This document shows positions 1 to 6,170 of a stretch of 6,595 nt of DNA, piece after piece. Both the position numbers and the translations under genes were made by a program. The notes beneath the pieces are model-generated. The model searched no databases and had not been told where the DNA came from. It saw nothing but the letters and a program-made list of their open reading frames with translations. Source of the stretch: a bacterium (GTDB lineage Bacteria; Zixibacteria; MSB-5A5; GN15; FEB-12); contig JAUXBJ010000112.1 of NCBI GenBank assembly GCA_030619425.1, positions 1 to 6,595 of the forward strand, written 5' to 3'. Each line of letters begins with the position of its first letter. Positions within the stretch are counted from its first letter, which is position 1.

Positions 1-434
1 GTGCGCATGTTGTGTAGTCGATCAGCCAGCTTGATCAGGATGACCCGAATGTCGCGGGCCATGGTCAGGAGCATCTTGCGGAAATAGTCGACCTGTTGTT
101 CTTCGCGAGAGGAGAACTGAATTCCGGACAACTTGGTCACACCGTCGACCAGTTCCGCTACTTCATCACCGAACTCGCGACGAAGTTGTTCGATCGTCGT
201 GTCGGTGTCCTCCACCACGTCGTGAAGCAATCCGGCGGCCAGGGTGGTCGAGTCCATGTGCTGCTCGGCCAGGATAAACGCTACTTCGAGACAGTGCTCG
301 ACATAAGGTTCACCTGACGAGCGGGTCTGGCTGGCGTGAACGCGGTCGCTGAACTCGTAGGCCCTGCGGATCAACTCAATGTCGACGTTGGCGTTGAACG
401 ATTCGATCTGGATGATAAATTCGGCCAGATTCAT
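1..434 (-). CDS. rel: RelA/SpoT-family (p)ppGpp synthetase/hydrolase, N-terminal HD domain (partial)
   Basis: This is the first 144 residues of a stringent-response enzyme; the rest lies beyond the left edge. Enzymes of this family make and/or degrade (p)ppGpp in the cytoplasm. The visible part is the Mn-dependent HD hydrolase domain. It has the N-terminal signature around residues 33-47 (HASQTRSSGEPYVEH), HDVVEDT at 71-77 and LADRLHNMR at 136-144. His47, His71, Asp72 and Asp138 have the same spacing as the metal ligands of the Streptococcus Rel enzyme (His53, His77, Asp78, Asp144), and Arg38, Glu75, Asp76 and Asn142 also match pocket residues. The hydrolase should therefore be active, unlike E. 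coli RelA, whose HD motif is degenerate. The Pro usually following the first His is Cys48 here. The synthetase, TGS and ACT domains cannot be seen, so bifunctionality is inferred. The ATG at 434 lies 16 nt after the upstream glycosyltransferase stop, with only a weak purine-rich RBS, which suggests cotranscription. Confidence 0.93.
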   Translation of the reverse strand, partial: MNLAEFIIQIESFNANVDIELIRRAYEFSDRVHASQTRSSGEPYVEHCLEVAFILAEQHMDSTTLAAGLLHDVVEDTDTTIEQLRREFGDEVAELVDGVTKLSGIQFSSREEQQVDYFRKMLLTMARDIRVILIKLADRLHNMR

Positions 435-450
435 TCCGCTGGTTTTCTCG

Positions 451-1488
451 TTAGTTCGCCTGGTTAAATAGTTGTGCAACTTCCGATGCTACCTTCTCTA
501 CTGTTATCGTCAACATACATACACACTCATTAGGCGGACACCGACATTCTTTTGAGGCCGGAACCAGCACCCGGTCGTGCCGACCCAGCGGACCCCACCG
601 GGCCGGCGACATGACCGCCTTGCCGGGATACAATCCCACCACCTTGGTGCCTACCGCCGTTGCCAGATGCAGTGGTCCGGTAGAGTTGGCGACCACAACG
701 TCAGCCAGCGACAACGCCGCCGCCAGGGTTCTCAGATCGGTGTCACCGGTAATATGGCGCACCTTCAGGCCAAGTTCACGAGACTGTTGATCGATGGTCT
801 CACCCTCTTTTTCCGAACCGGAGATCACCACCTGCATGTCACTTTGCTCCAGAGCATTGTATAGATGCAAAAAGCGATCGAGCGGCCAGCGTTCGGCCGA
901 TCCTCCCGATCCGGGATGCAGCACCACGAACCGGCCCTCGACACCGGCTTCCTTCAGGATGCGGCGGGCGTGAGTGAGCTCCTTCTCTCGGGGGTAGACA
1001 ATCGGTACCCGGGCGGTCTCGCCATCGTGGAAGAACTTCAGGAAATCAAGGTTGTATTCACATTCGTGCTTCTTGTTGGACTTGCGACTGTGGATCAGAC
1101 GATGGTTGAAGAACACCGAATGAAACCGACCGGCTGTTCCGATGCGGTGAGGGATCTCCGCCTTGTGAAAAAGCTGACAGACGTGACGGTCAGGATAGAG
1201 AGCGATGACCACCTGGTACTTGGCTTGTTTGATCTTCTGCAGCAAGTCCTTCTTGTACAGACGGTCGATGGTTAACTGCTCGTTGAGTACGCGCACGATT
1301 CCGTCGATGCGACTGTTGTTCTCCAGGATGGGTGATGCGTACAGTGAGGCCAGGACCTCGATGCGACACTCGGGATAGCGGCACTTAAGGGTCTCGACAA
1401 ACGGCAGCGCCAGAATCAGATCGCCCAGACGGTCGCTGCGACTGACGAGAATGCGATCCCCCGGTTTGAGGTCGAGCGGTTTGGTCAT
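451..1488 (-). CDS. Glycosyltransferase family 9 (LPS heptosyltransferase-like)
   Basis: This 345-residue protein has the usual length and two-Rossmann-domain (GT-B) layout of ADP-heptose:LPS heptosyltransferases. The N-terminal acceptor domain opens with a beta-strand and SRSDRLGDLILALP (16-29); Asp23 matches the proposed catalytic base, Asp13 of WaaC. The C-terminal nucleotide-sugar domain has HPGSGGSAERWP (191-202), ISGSEKE (222-228) and ADVVVANSTGPLHLATAVG (262-280), the family's most conserved block. No signal peptide or membrane span is seen, so it should act at the cytoplasmic face of the inner membrane, adding a sugar, probably heptose, to the lipid A-core. Near the C-terminus Cys315, Cys317, Cys322 and Cys324 form a CxC-x4-CxC cluster before the usual CM-x-xI tail. 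The ATG overlaps the stop of the upstream GT2 gene by 4 nt (ATGA), indicating translational coupling. The family call is firm; donor and acceptor (WaaC-, WaaF- or WaaQ-like) cannot be read from sequence. Confidence 0.93.
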   Translation of the reverse strand: MTKPLDLKPGDRILVSRSDRLGDLILALPFVETLKCRYPECRIEVLASLYASPILENNSRIDGIVRVLNEQLTIDRLYKKDLLQKIKQAKYQVVIALYPDRHVCQLFHKAEIPHRIGTAGRFHSVFFNHRLIHSRKSNKKHECEYNLDFLKFFHDGETARVPIVYPREKELTHARRILKEAGVEGRFVVLHPGSGGSAERWPLDRFLHLYNALEQSDMQVVISGSEKEGETIDQQSRELGLKVRHITGDTDLRTLAAALSLADVVVANSTGPLHLATAVGTKVVGLYPGKAVMSPARWGPLGRHDRVLVPASKECRCPPNECVCMLTITVEKVASEVAQLFNQAN

Positions 1489-2258
1489 GTCGTGTCGGTC
1501 TTTCTCATGGTCTGCTTCCGTTGCAGATCTCTTAACTTGGCGTACTTTACCAGGACAGCAACCGCAGAAAGCACCGAGATCAAGAGACCTTCCAGGCCGT
1601 CGCGGAATCCCTGCCTTGATATGAAGTGACTAATAAACGATACCGGCGGGCGGATGACAAGATCAAACCAGCCGGCCCGTCTGCCGTTTTCAAAAGCCTG
1701 CTGAGCTCCCAAAGTGGTGTATCGATTCGACTTCGTCAGATAGTGCTCTAGCGTCGGGTAGCTATAGTGCCGCAGGTCCGACTCCAGGTGTCCGATGTCG
1801 CCGTCGAGAATAACTCGTTCGTGTACCGGCGCGTCGTTGAAGTTGCCGTGTGCTTTCAAGAACATTCGAAGGACGCGGTCAGGATACCAGCCGCAATGAC
1901 GGATCCATCGTCCCAGGAAATTCGTCAGGCGCGGCATGTCGAAACCGTGTCGGTTGGTTCCTATGGAAAGCACCTCCCGAATTTCCCGGGCCAGCTCATC
2001 GGTGACGACTTCGTCGGCATCGACCGAGAGTATCCAGCGGCTTATGGCTCGGTCGACACCGAAGGCCTTGGCCGGTCCGAACCCGGTCCAGACCGTCTCG
2101 TAAACGACGACGCCGGCTTCGGCGGCTATCTGGCGCGTATCATCTTCCGAACCACTGTCGACGACGATTATCTCATCTACCCAGTCAAGCGACTGCAGGC
2201 ATCGACCGATATTGGCCTCTTCGTTCTTAGTGATTATTACCGCCGAGATCGTGTCCAT
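1485..2258 (-). CDS. Glycosyltransferase family 2, WaaE/KdtX-like LPS core glycosyltransferase
   Basis: This protein of about 257 residues is an inverting GT-A fold enzyme. Counting from the ATG, it starts with the nucleotide-binding strand SAVIITKNEEANIGRCL (about 5-21). Next comes VVDSGSEDDT (32-41), then the metal-binding DXD-type motif VDADE (79-83), and PVHE (144-147), which probably holds the catalytic base. A hydrophobic C-terminal stretch (about 222-239) follows a basic, aromatic segment and suggests peripheral or single-span membrane attachment. This architecture and length match the WaaE/KdtX group, which adds glucose to LPS inner-core heptose, although the sugar here is not determined. 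Two start codons are adjacent: GTG at 2261 and ATG at 2258. Tandem AAGG motifs serve either one, 8 nt before the GTG and 5 nt before the ATG. I prefer the ATG. The gene lies between two GT9 genes and overlaps the next one by 4 nt, consistent with stepwise core assembly. Confidence 0.92.
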   Translation of the reverse strand: MDTISAVIITKNEEANIGRCLQSLDWVDEIIVVDSGSEDDTRQIAAEAGVVVYETVWTGFGPAKAFGVDRAISRWILSVDADEVVTDELAREIREVLSIGTNRHGFDMPRLTNFLGRWIRHCGWYPDRVLRMFLKAHGNFNDAPVHERVILDGDIGHLESDLRHYSYPTLEHYLTKSNRYTTLGAQQAFENGRRAGWFDLVIRPPVSFISHFISRQGFRDGLEGLLISVLSAVAVLVKYAKLRDLQRKQTMRKTDTT

Positions 2259-2319
2259 CACAACCTTAACCTTATCGTTCTGCCTTCACTGTCCGGTCGG
2301 TCATTGCACCTGTCCTCTT

Positions 2320-3456
2320 CTAAAGCGTCGACGAAGATGTCTCAGCATCCTTCGAGTTGACGCTCGCCATGACTTCGCGGAATTCGTCGACGACTTGCTG
2401 CGCTTCGATGTCGTGCAGATGGCCCTCGTGCGACGACACAACCGAGCCGCATTGCTGTCGGTACGGTTTCCAGGAATGGTAGTTGCGCATGTGACCGCAG
2501 TACAGTCCGACGACCGGGATTTTCATCAGTCGTGCGATATGGATCAGCGATGTGTCGGGACTGACGAACATATCCACATGACTGATTACCGCCGCAGCGT
2601 CAAGCAGCGACAACCCCTCGGGAACCAGGAACGCTTTTCCTTCGCGACCTTGAAGGAGTTGCCGACCACGTTCACGATCTTCCCCGGTACAGATTATGAT
2701 GAAGCGCGCCATTGGCAGGTGGCGAGCGATACCGTCGAGCACTGCAGCGTATTTCGAAATCACCAGTGTACGCGTCGGACTGCCGGCAGAGATATTGAGA
2801 CCCACGCAAAACTTTCCGCTCACACCAATTGACTTGACGAAAGTCGCCGCTTTAGCCTGGGACTCTTCGGGCATGTGAACGGGGGAAAACGGGTCGATTG
2901 TCGCCGGACTCAGGCCGAACAGGTTGAAGATCAGCAGTCCGTTGTCGACATTGTGCTCCTGCCCGTCACGTTGATAAGGTTCGCAGTAGTCGTAGAACCG
3001 TCTGAGATCCTGCTTGCGGGAGGCGGCGGTGATCGAACCGTTGCCGATCAGTTTGGTCAGCAGCAGCCCGGTCACCGAGTCGAGACAGATGGCATCAAAG
3101 ACTATATCGAAACGCTTAGCCTTGAGGCGACGAACCAGCGGCAGGTCATCAAGGATGTTCTTGCGATAAATATGTACAGCGTCGAAGACGGGATCGTTTT
3201 CAACCAACTGTTTGTTCAGCGGTGACGCCAGAATCTCGATCCGCAATCCGGGGAATTCCCTCTTGAGGGCGTGAGTTGCAGGAATGATCGATATCATGTC
3301 TCCCAGCTTGTCGGGACGAAGGATCAGAATCGATCGTACCTTTTCCGCCTGCACCGGGTAGCGCGAGGGATCTCCCTTCTTGAAGAAAAGGCGAAAGAGG
3401 GGGTGCAGAAATCGCTTGAACGCCTTCTCTGTTTCCTTGACGCCACGTGACGGCAC
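2320..3456 (-). CDS. Glycosyltransferase family 9 with basic amphipathic N-terminal extension
   Basis: This 378-residue GT-B protein belongs to the heptosyltransferase family. About 40 residues precede the first Rossmann strand. They include an amphipathic, Lys/Arg/Phe-rich helix (about 11-27) that could dock it on the inner membrane. The core begins at SILILRPDKLGDMISIIPA (42-60), where Asp53 is the equivalent of the catalytic base. The donor domain has GLNISAGSPTR (219-229) in place of HPGSG. The expected Trp a few residues later is absent (RTLVISKY, 229-236). The conserved block is VDMFVSPDTSLIHIA (294-308), and WKP (329-331) is typical near the C-terminus. The start is GTG, which overlaps the TAG of the upstream ABC gene by 1 nt (TAGTG). 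It is preceded by the strongest ribosome binding site in the window (GAGGAGG, 7 nt upstream). It probably adds heptose or a related sugar to the LPS core, but donor and acceptor are unassigned. It differs clearly from the other GT9 gene here, so it is not a recent duplicate. Confidence 0.9.
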   Translation of the reverse strand: MPSRGVKETEKAFKRFLHPLFRLFFKKGDPSRYPVQAEKVRSILILRPDKLGDMISIIPATHALKREFPGLRIEILASPLNKQLVENDPVFDAVHIYRKNILDDLPLVRRLKAKRFDIVFDAICLDSVTGLLLTKLIGNGSITAASRKQDLRRFYDYCEPYQRDGQEHNVDNGLLIFNLFGLSPATIDPFSPVHMPEESQAKAATFVKSIGVSGKFCVGLNISAGSPTRTLVISKYAAVLDGIARHLPMARFIIICTGEDRERGRQLLQGREGKAFLVPEGLSLLDAAAVISHVDMFVSPDTSLIHIARLMKIPVVGLYCGHMRNYHSWKPYRQQCGSVVSSHEGHLHDIEAQQVVDEFREVMASVNSKDAETSSSTL

Positions 3457-5408
3457 TAAGGTCCCTCCTCACCTGTCGTCGACACCGCCGGATCGTTTTG
3501 TTGCACAGCTTCGCCGTTCTTGAACTGCATCATGTAAAGACGATGGTACAAGCCGCCTGAGTGCAGAAGGTCCTCATGTCGACCCTCTTCTACGATGCGG
3601 CCGTCGTCGATCACCACGATTCTATCAGCATTGACAATGGTCGACAGACGGTGCGCCACCACCAGTGTGGTGCGATTCTTCATGAGGTGGCTGATCGCTT
3701 CCTGGACCAACAGTTCCGACTCGGTGTCCAGTGCCGAGGTGGCCTCATCGAAAATCAAGATCTGTGGGTCCTTCAAAAGGGCGCGTGCAATAGCCAGCCG
3801 TTGGCGCTGGCCGCCGGACAGCATCACTCCACGGTTGCCCACCAGCGTATCGTAATCGTTCTCGAATTCACGGATGAACCGATCGGCGTTGGCCATGCGA
3901 GCGGCATGCACCACCGCTTCACGCGAAACATCATGAAGACCGTAGGCGATATTGTTGTAGATGGTGTCGTTGAAGAGGAACGTTTCCTGCGTGACGATTC
4001 CCATCAGGCCGCGCAGCGAGGCCAGCGAGACAGCGGTTATGTGGATTCCATCTATTGTAATGGAACCCCCTTGCGGATCGTAGAAGCGCGGCAGCAGATC
4101 CAAAAGTGTCGACTTCCCGGCGCCTGAGGGTCCGACGATTGCCACCACTTCGCCGAAGCGTACTTTGAAGGATACATCCTTCAGGATCATTTCACCCGAG
4201 TTGTAGCTGAAATCGACCTTGTCGTAGCGGATGCAGTCGGTGAAACGATCTATTCTTCGTGACTGGGGAGGGTCGACGATTTTCTCGTCGGCATCAAGAA
4301 CTCTGAAAACGCGCTCGGCCGCGGCCAGCCCCTCCTGTAGCTTGATATGGATCTGACTGAGCGACTTGACCGGCTTGATCATAGCGAACATGGCCACGAC
4401 GAAGGTCATGAAATCGCCCGCGTCAAGCTCGCCGGTACCGGCGATAATGCGCGCCCCGGCATACAGCAGAATGACCACACCGGCAAAACTGATGAGCACG
4501 TCGTTGATGGGCGAGGAGAGGTGTCGAATACGTGTCATGCGCAGAAGCGACCGGAAGTAGTTGGTGGTCGTCTTGATAAACTTTTCGGTTTCAAACTTCT
4601 CCATCGAGAAAGCCTTGACGATGCGGGTGTTGTTCACGGCCTCTTCCAGAACGGAGTTGACGTCGGCCATGCGTTGCTGCGAGCGCTCCGAATGCCGCCT
4701 GAGGGTTTTGCCTATGAACCAGATAAAACCGAAGACCACCGGAAGAACAACCATAGCCAGAAGTGTCAGCTTCCAACTGAGGATAATCAGGAATGAGAAA
4801 AACGTCAGGGCCAGTATCGTGTCGGCCACCAGATGGTTGAAGCCGAGGTCGATTGATTCGTTGAGTACGACCACGTCGTTGGTGACACGCGAAATAATCT
4901 GACCGGTGCGACGGCGGTGAAAATAGTCGAGCGAGAGTCGTTGGTATTTCTCAAAGAGGCGATCACGCAGCGAGCGGATCACCGACTGCTGCACAAAGGC
5001 CATGAAGAACCCCTGCAAGTACATGAACAGATTCTTGCCGATAGCAATCAGCATGATCAGCCAGCAGAAGTTGATGAGGGTGTCCTGCCGGGTCTCGGCC
5101 TCGACCAGATCGTGCACCCAGTTCTTCATCGAATCGCGCACGGCGTCGATGCCGCTGCTCACCTCAGTGACCAAACCGTCGGCTGCGGACGATTCCGTTG
5201 AGCCCGGCTCCGGCGTTGCGTGGACTTCGGTTGGCTCAGGCTCCATCGACAGCGGCGTCTCCACCTGAAACAAGGTCATCAGGAGAGGCCCCGCCATCCA
5301 GACCATCATTCCTGACAGCAAGGCGTGCAAGGCCGCTGACGTTGAGGCCGTGACCAGTTGCCTGAGGTACGGCCGCAGAATCGAAAATGTTCGTCGGTAC
5401 AAATTCAC
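3456..5408 (-). CDS. msbA-like: MsbA-like ABC half-transporter (lipid A-core flippase family)
   Basis: This 650-residue type IV ABC exporter has fused membrane and ATPase domains and works as a homodimer. From the GTG at 5408, six membrane segments are seen near residues 19-47, 112-138, 194-212, 214-233, 302-323 and 330-350. The segment YFHRRRTGQIISRVTNDV (162-179) is typical of lipid and multidrug exporters. The nucleotide-binding domain carries Walker A GPSGAGKST (426-434), the Q-loop Gln474, the signature LSGGQ (530-534), Walker B ILIFDE (550-555), the D-loop SALD (558-561) and the H-loop His586, so it looks catalytically complete. It is longer than E. coli MsbA (about 580 residues), mainly because of a Pro/Glu/Ser/Thr-rich periplasmic TM1-TM2 loop at about 49-109. 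Three LPS-type glycosyltransferase genes follow directly, supporting lipid A-core flipping over drug export, although family membership alone cannot prove the substrate. An in-frame GTG at 5447 would add 13 residues but overlaps the likely promoter. GTG 5408 has GGAG 7 nt upstream and is preferred. Confidence 0.92.
   Translation of the reverse strand: MNLYRRTFSILRPYLRQLVTASTSAALHALLSGMMVWMAGPLLMTLFQVETPLSMEPEPTEVHATPEPGSTESSAADGLVTEVSSGIDAVRDSMKNWVHDLVEAETRQDTLINFCWLIMLIAIGKNLFMYLQGFFMAFVQQSVIRSLRDRLFEKYQRLSLDYFHRRRTGQIISRVTNDVVVLNESIDLGFNHLVADTILALTFFSFLIILSWKLTLLAMVVLPVVFGFIWFIGKTLRRHSERSQQRMADVNSVLEEAVNNTRIVKAFSMEKFETEKFIKTTTNYFRSLLRMTRIRHLSSPINDVLISFAGVVILLYAGARIIAGTGELDAGDFMTFVVAMFAMIKPVKSLSQIHIKLQEGLAAAERVFRVLDADEKIVDPPQSRRIDRFTDCIRYDKVDFSYNSGEMILKDVSFKVRFGEVVAIVGPSGAGKSTLLDLLPRFYDPQGGSITIDGIHITAVSLASLRGLMGIVTQETFLFNDTIYNNIAYGLHDVSREAVVHAARMANADRFIREFENDYDTLVGNRGVMLSGGQRQRLAIARALLKDPQILIFDEATSALDTESELLVQEAISHLMKNRTTLVVAHRLSTIVNADRIVVIDDGRIVEEGRHEDLLHSGGLYHRLYMMQFKNGEAVQQNDPAVSTTGEEGP
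3464..3470 (-). promoter_or_regulatory. Strong Shine-Dalgarno for the first GT9 gene (GTG start)
   Basis: GAGGAGG on the minus strand lies 7 nt before the GTG at 3456, inside the last codons of the ABC transporter gene. It fixes the GTG start that shares one base with the transporter's TAG stop. It also shows that this glycosyltransferase has its own efficient initiation and need not depend only on coupling. Confidence 0.75.
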
Positions 5409-5415
5409 ATCCGAA

Positions 5416-5419
5416 CTCC
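5416..5419 (-). promoter_or_regulatory. Ribosome binding site that decides the ABC transporter start
   Basis: GGAG on the minus strand lies 7 nt upstream of the GTG at 5408. The competing in-frame GTG at 5447 has no purine-rich motif at a suitable distance (the bases before it read GAGTCTGCGAAT) and sits inside the candidate promoter. The site therefore favours the shorter 650-residue product, which begins MNLYRRTFSILRPYL, like other MsbA-type N-termini. Confidence 0.6.
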
Positions 5420-5432
5420 AAATCGAGCACAA

Positions 5433-5466
5433 ACTATAATATGCCACATTCGCAGACTCAAGTCAA
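5433..5466 (-). promoter_or_regulatory. Candidate sigma-70-type promoter for the ABC transporter/glycosyltransferase genes
   Basis: In the 78-nt gap between the lipoprotein stop and the preferred ABC start, two overlapping -35/-10 pairs can be drawn on the minus strand. One is TTGAGT (5461-5456) with TATAGT (5438-5433) and a 17-nt spacer. The other is TTGACT (5466-5461) with TATTAT (5441-5436) and a 19-nt spacer. Transcription would begin near 5426, giving a leader of about 18 nt that contains the GGAG ribosome binding site. This is the only AT-rich intergenic patch of its kind in the window. It is a pattern match only; promoter consensus in this lineage is not known to me. Confidence 0.45.
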
Positions 5467-5486
5467 CTCGTATAAGTGAAGGGAAG

Positions 5487-6170
5487 TCAGGGAGTTATGC
5501 GGGTCGCGCCGGGTCCTGCGCCGAGATCGAACTTCTTGCGATCAACTTTGGTCGAGGCCTTATGGGCGCGCCGCTTGGCGGTGAAGGATACCTTCTCGCC
5601 ATCCTCAAAGCGGACGTCACTCAGGCGCCAACCTGTTTTGCGGTGATCGTATTCCAACTCCAGTTGCCAGGCGCAGTCGGTCCAGGTCAGGGTAAAGCGG
5701 GGATGCTCACGGTCGCTGTTGTCTCGGTGAACGTTCAAACCGGTTCCGAAGTCCTGCTCTTGTGGCAGCGATCTCAAGAGAGATGGGAAATCCAGTTCTG
5801 TGATAGCATGAGTGCAACTCGAACTGAATAACAGGTCGCGCACGGATTCGTGCAGGTACTCATTACGTGTCGGAAAGTAAACCTCGATGGAATCGGCGGT
5901 CAGAAGACCTTTCAGGGCGCCCTTACCCAGGTATCCCCGACCACCCATGGCAACTACCGTGTCGGTCTGATATAAGTGCAGCCGGAACGAGGTCGGTTTG
6001 CCGTCGCGTCGGATCTTGGCGTCGAAAAGGTACGCCTCGACCTGAACTTTCTTGCCGGGTCCGGATGCTCGGTATTCATCGGCAGACAGCTCAGCCCCAA
6101 ACCTCGGACCGCAACCGGCGAAAGCAGCCAACACGGCGGCAAGGGCGAACGTGAAAGTCGATCGGTTCAT
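5487..6170 (-). CDS. Predicted lipoprotein, possibly LolA/LolB-fold (DUF4292-like)
   Basis: This 227-residue protein has a short charged N-terminus (MNR), a hydrophobic run at about 6-18 and a lipobox-like FAGC ending at Cys20, so it is probably exported and lipidated. The -3 residue is Phe rather than the usual Leu, which weakens the lipobox slightly. The mature part is rich in predicted beta-strand. It contains a stretch at about 60-100 (FRLHLYQTDTVVAMGGRG, then GLLTADSIEVYFPTRNEYL) that resembles the first strands of LolA/LolB-like and DUF4292 lipoproteins. Cys118 or Cys119 and Cys167 are further cysteines in the mature part. The C-terminal 30 residues are very basic and low in complexity. 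Its ATG overlaps the protease stop by 4 nt (ATGA) with no clear RBS, so it is probably translated by coupling. Lying just upstream of an MsbA-like flippase, it may help move lipoproteins or LPS to the outer membrane. That role is inference; the lipoprotein call is better supported than the fold. Confidence 0.75.
   Translation of the reverse strand: MNRSTFTFALAAVLAAFAGCGPRFGAELSADEYRASGPGKKVQVEAYLFDAKIRRDGKPTSFRLHLYQTDTVVAMGGRGYLGKGALKGLLTADSIEVYFPTRNEYLHESVRDLLFSSSCTHAITELDFPSLLRSLPQEQDFGTGLNVHRDNSDREHPRFTLTWTDCAWQLELEYDHRKTGWRLSDVRFEDGEKVSFTAKRRAHKASTKVDRKKFDLGAGPGATRITP

Noticed and set aside
96..317. 73-codon plus-strand frame at the left end
   Set aside because: The minus strand here encodes the HD hydrolase domain with exact family spacing, and the plus-strand frame is its complement.
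577..1275. Two adjoining plus-strand frames opposite the second GT9 gene
   Set aside because: Both are antisense shadows of a gene with a complete GT9 motif set, and their translations look like random coding-strand complement.
1767..2360. 197-codon open frame on the plus strand opposite the GT2 gene
   Set aside because: It lies antisense to a well-conserved glycosyltransferase with intact motifs, crosses a gene junction, shows no recognisable domain, and is explained by the codon bias of the real gene.
2212..2832. 206-codon open frame on the plus strand across the GT2/GT9 junction
   Set aside because: It overlaps two convincing genes on the other strand and shows no domain or convincing initiation signal.
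2320..3456. Possibility that the two GT9 genes are a recent tandem duplication split by the GT2 gene
   Set aside because: They share only family motifs. Lengths, N-termini, donor motifs and C-termini differ, so they are distinct paralogues rather than a recent copy.
3561..4127. 188-codon open frame on the plus strand opposite the ATPase domain of the ABC transporter
   Set aside because: The minus strand here encodes intact Walker A, signature and Walker B motifs. The plus-strand product is His/Gln/Arg/Val-rich with no family resemblance.
5456..5465. Small inverted repeat GACT-tg-AGTC in the gap before the ABC gene
   Set aside because: Four base pairs with a 2-nt loop and no following T-run is too short for a terminator, and it is easily a chance feature or part of the -35 region.
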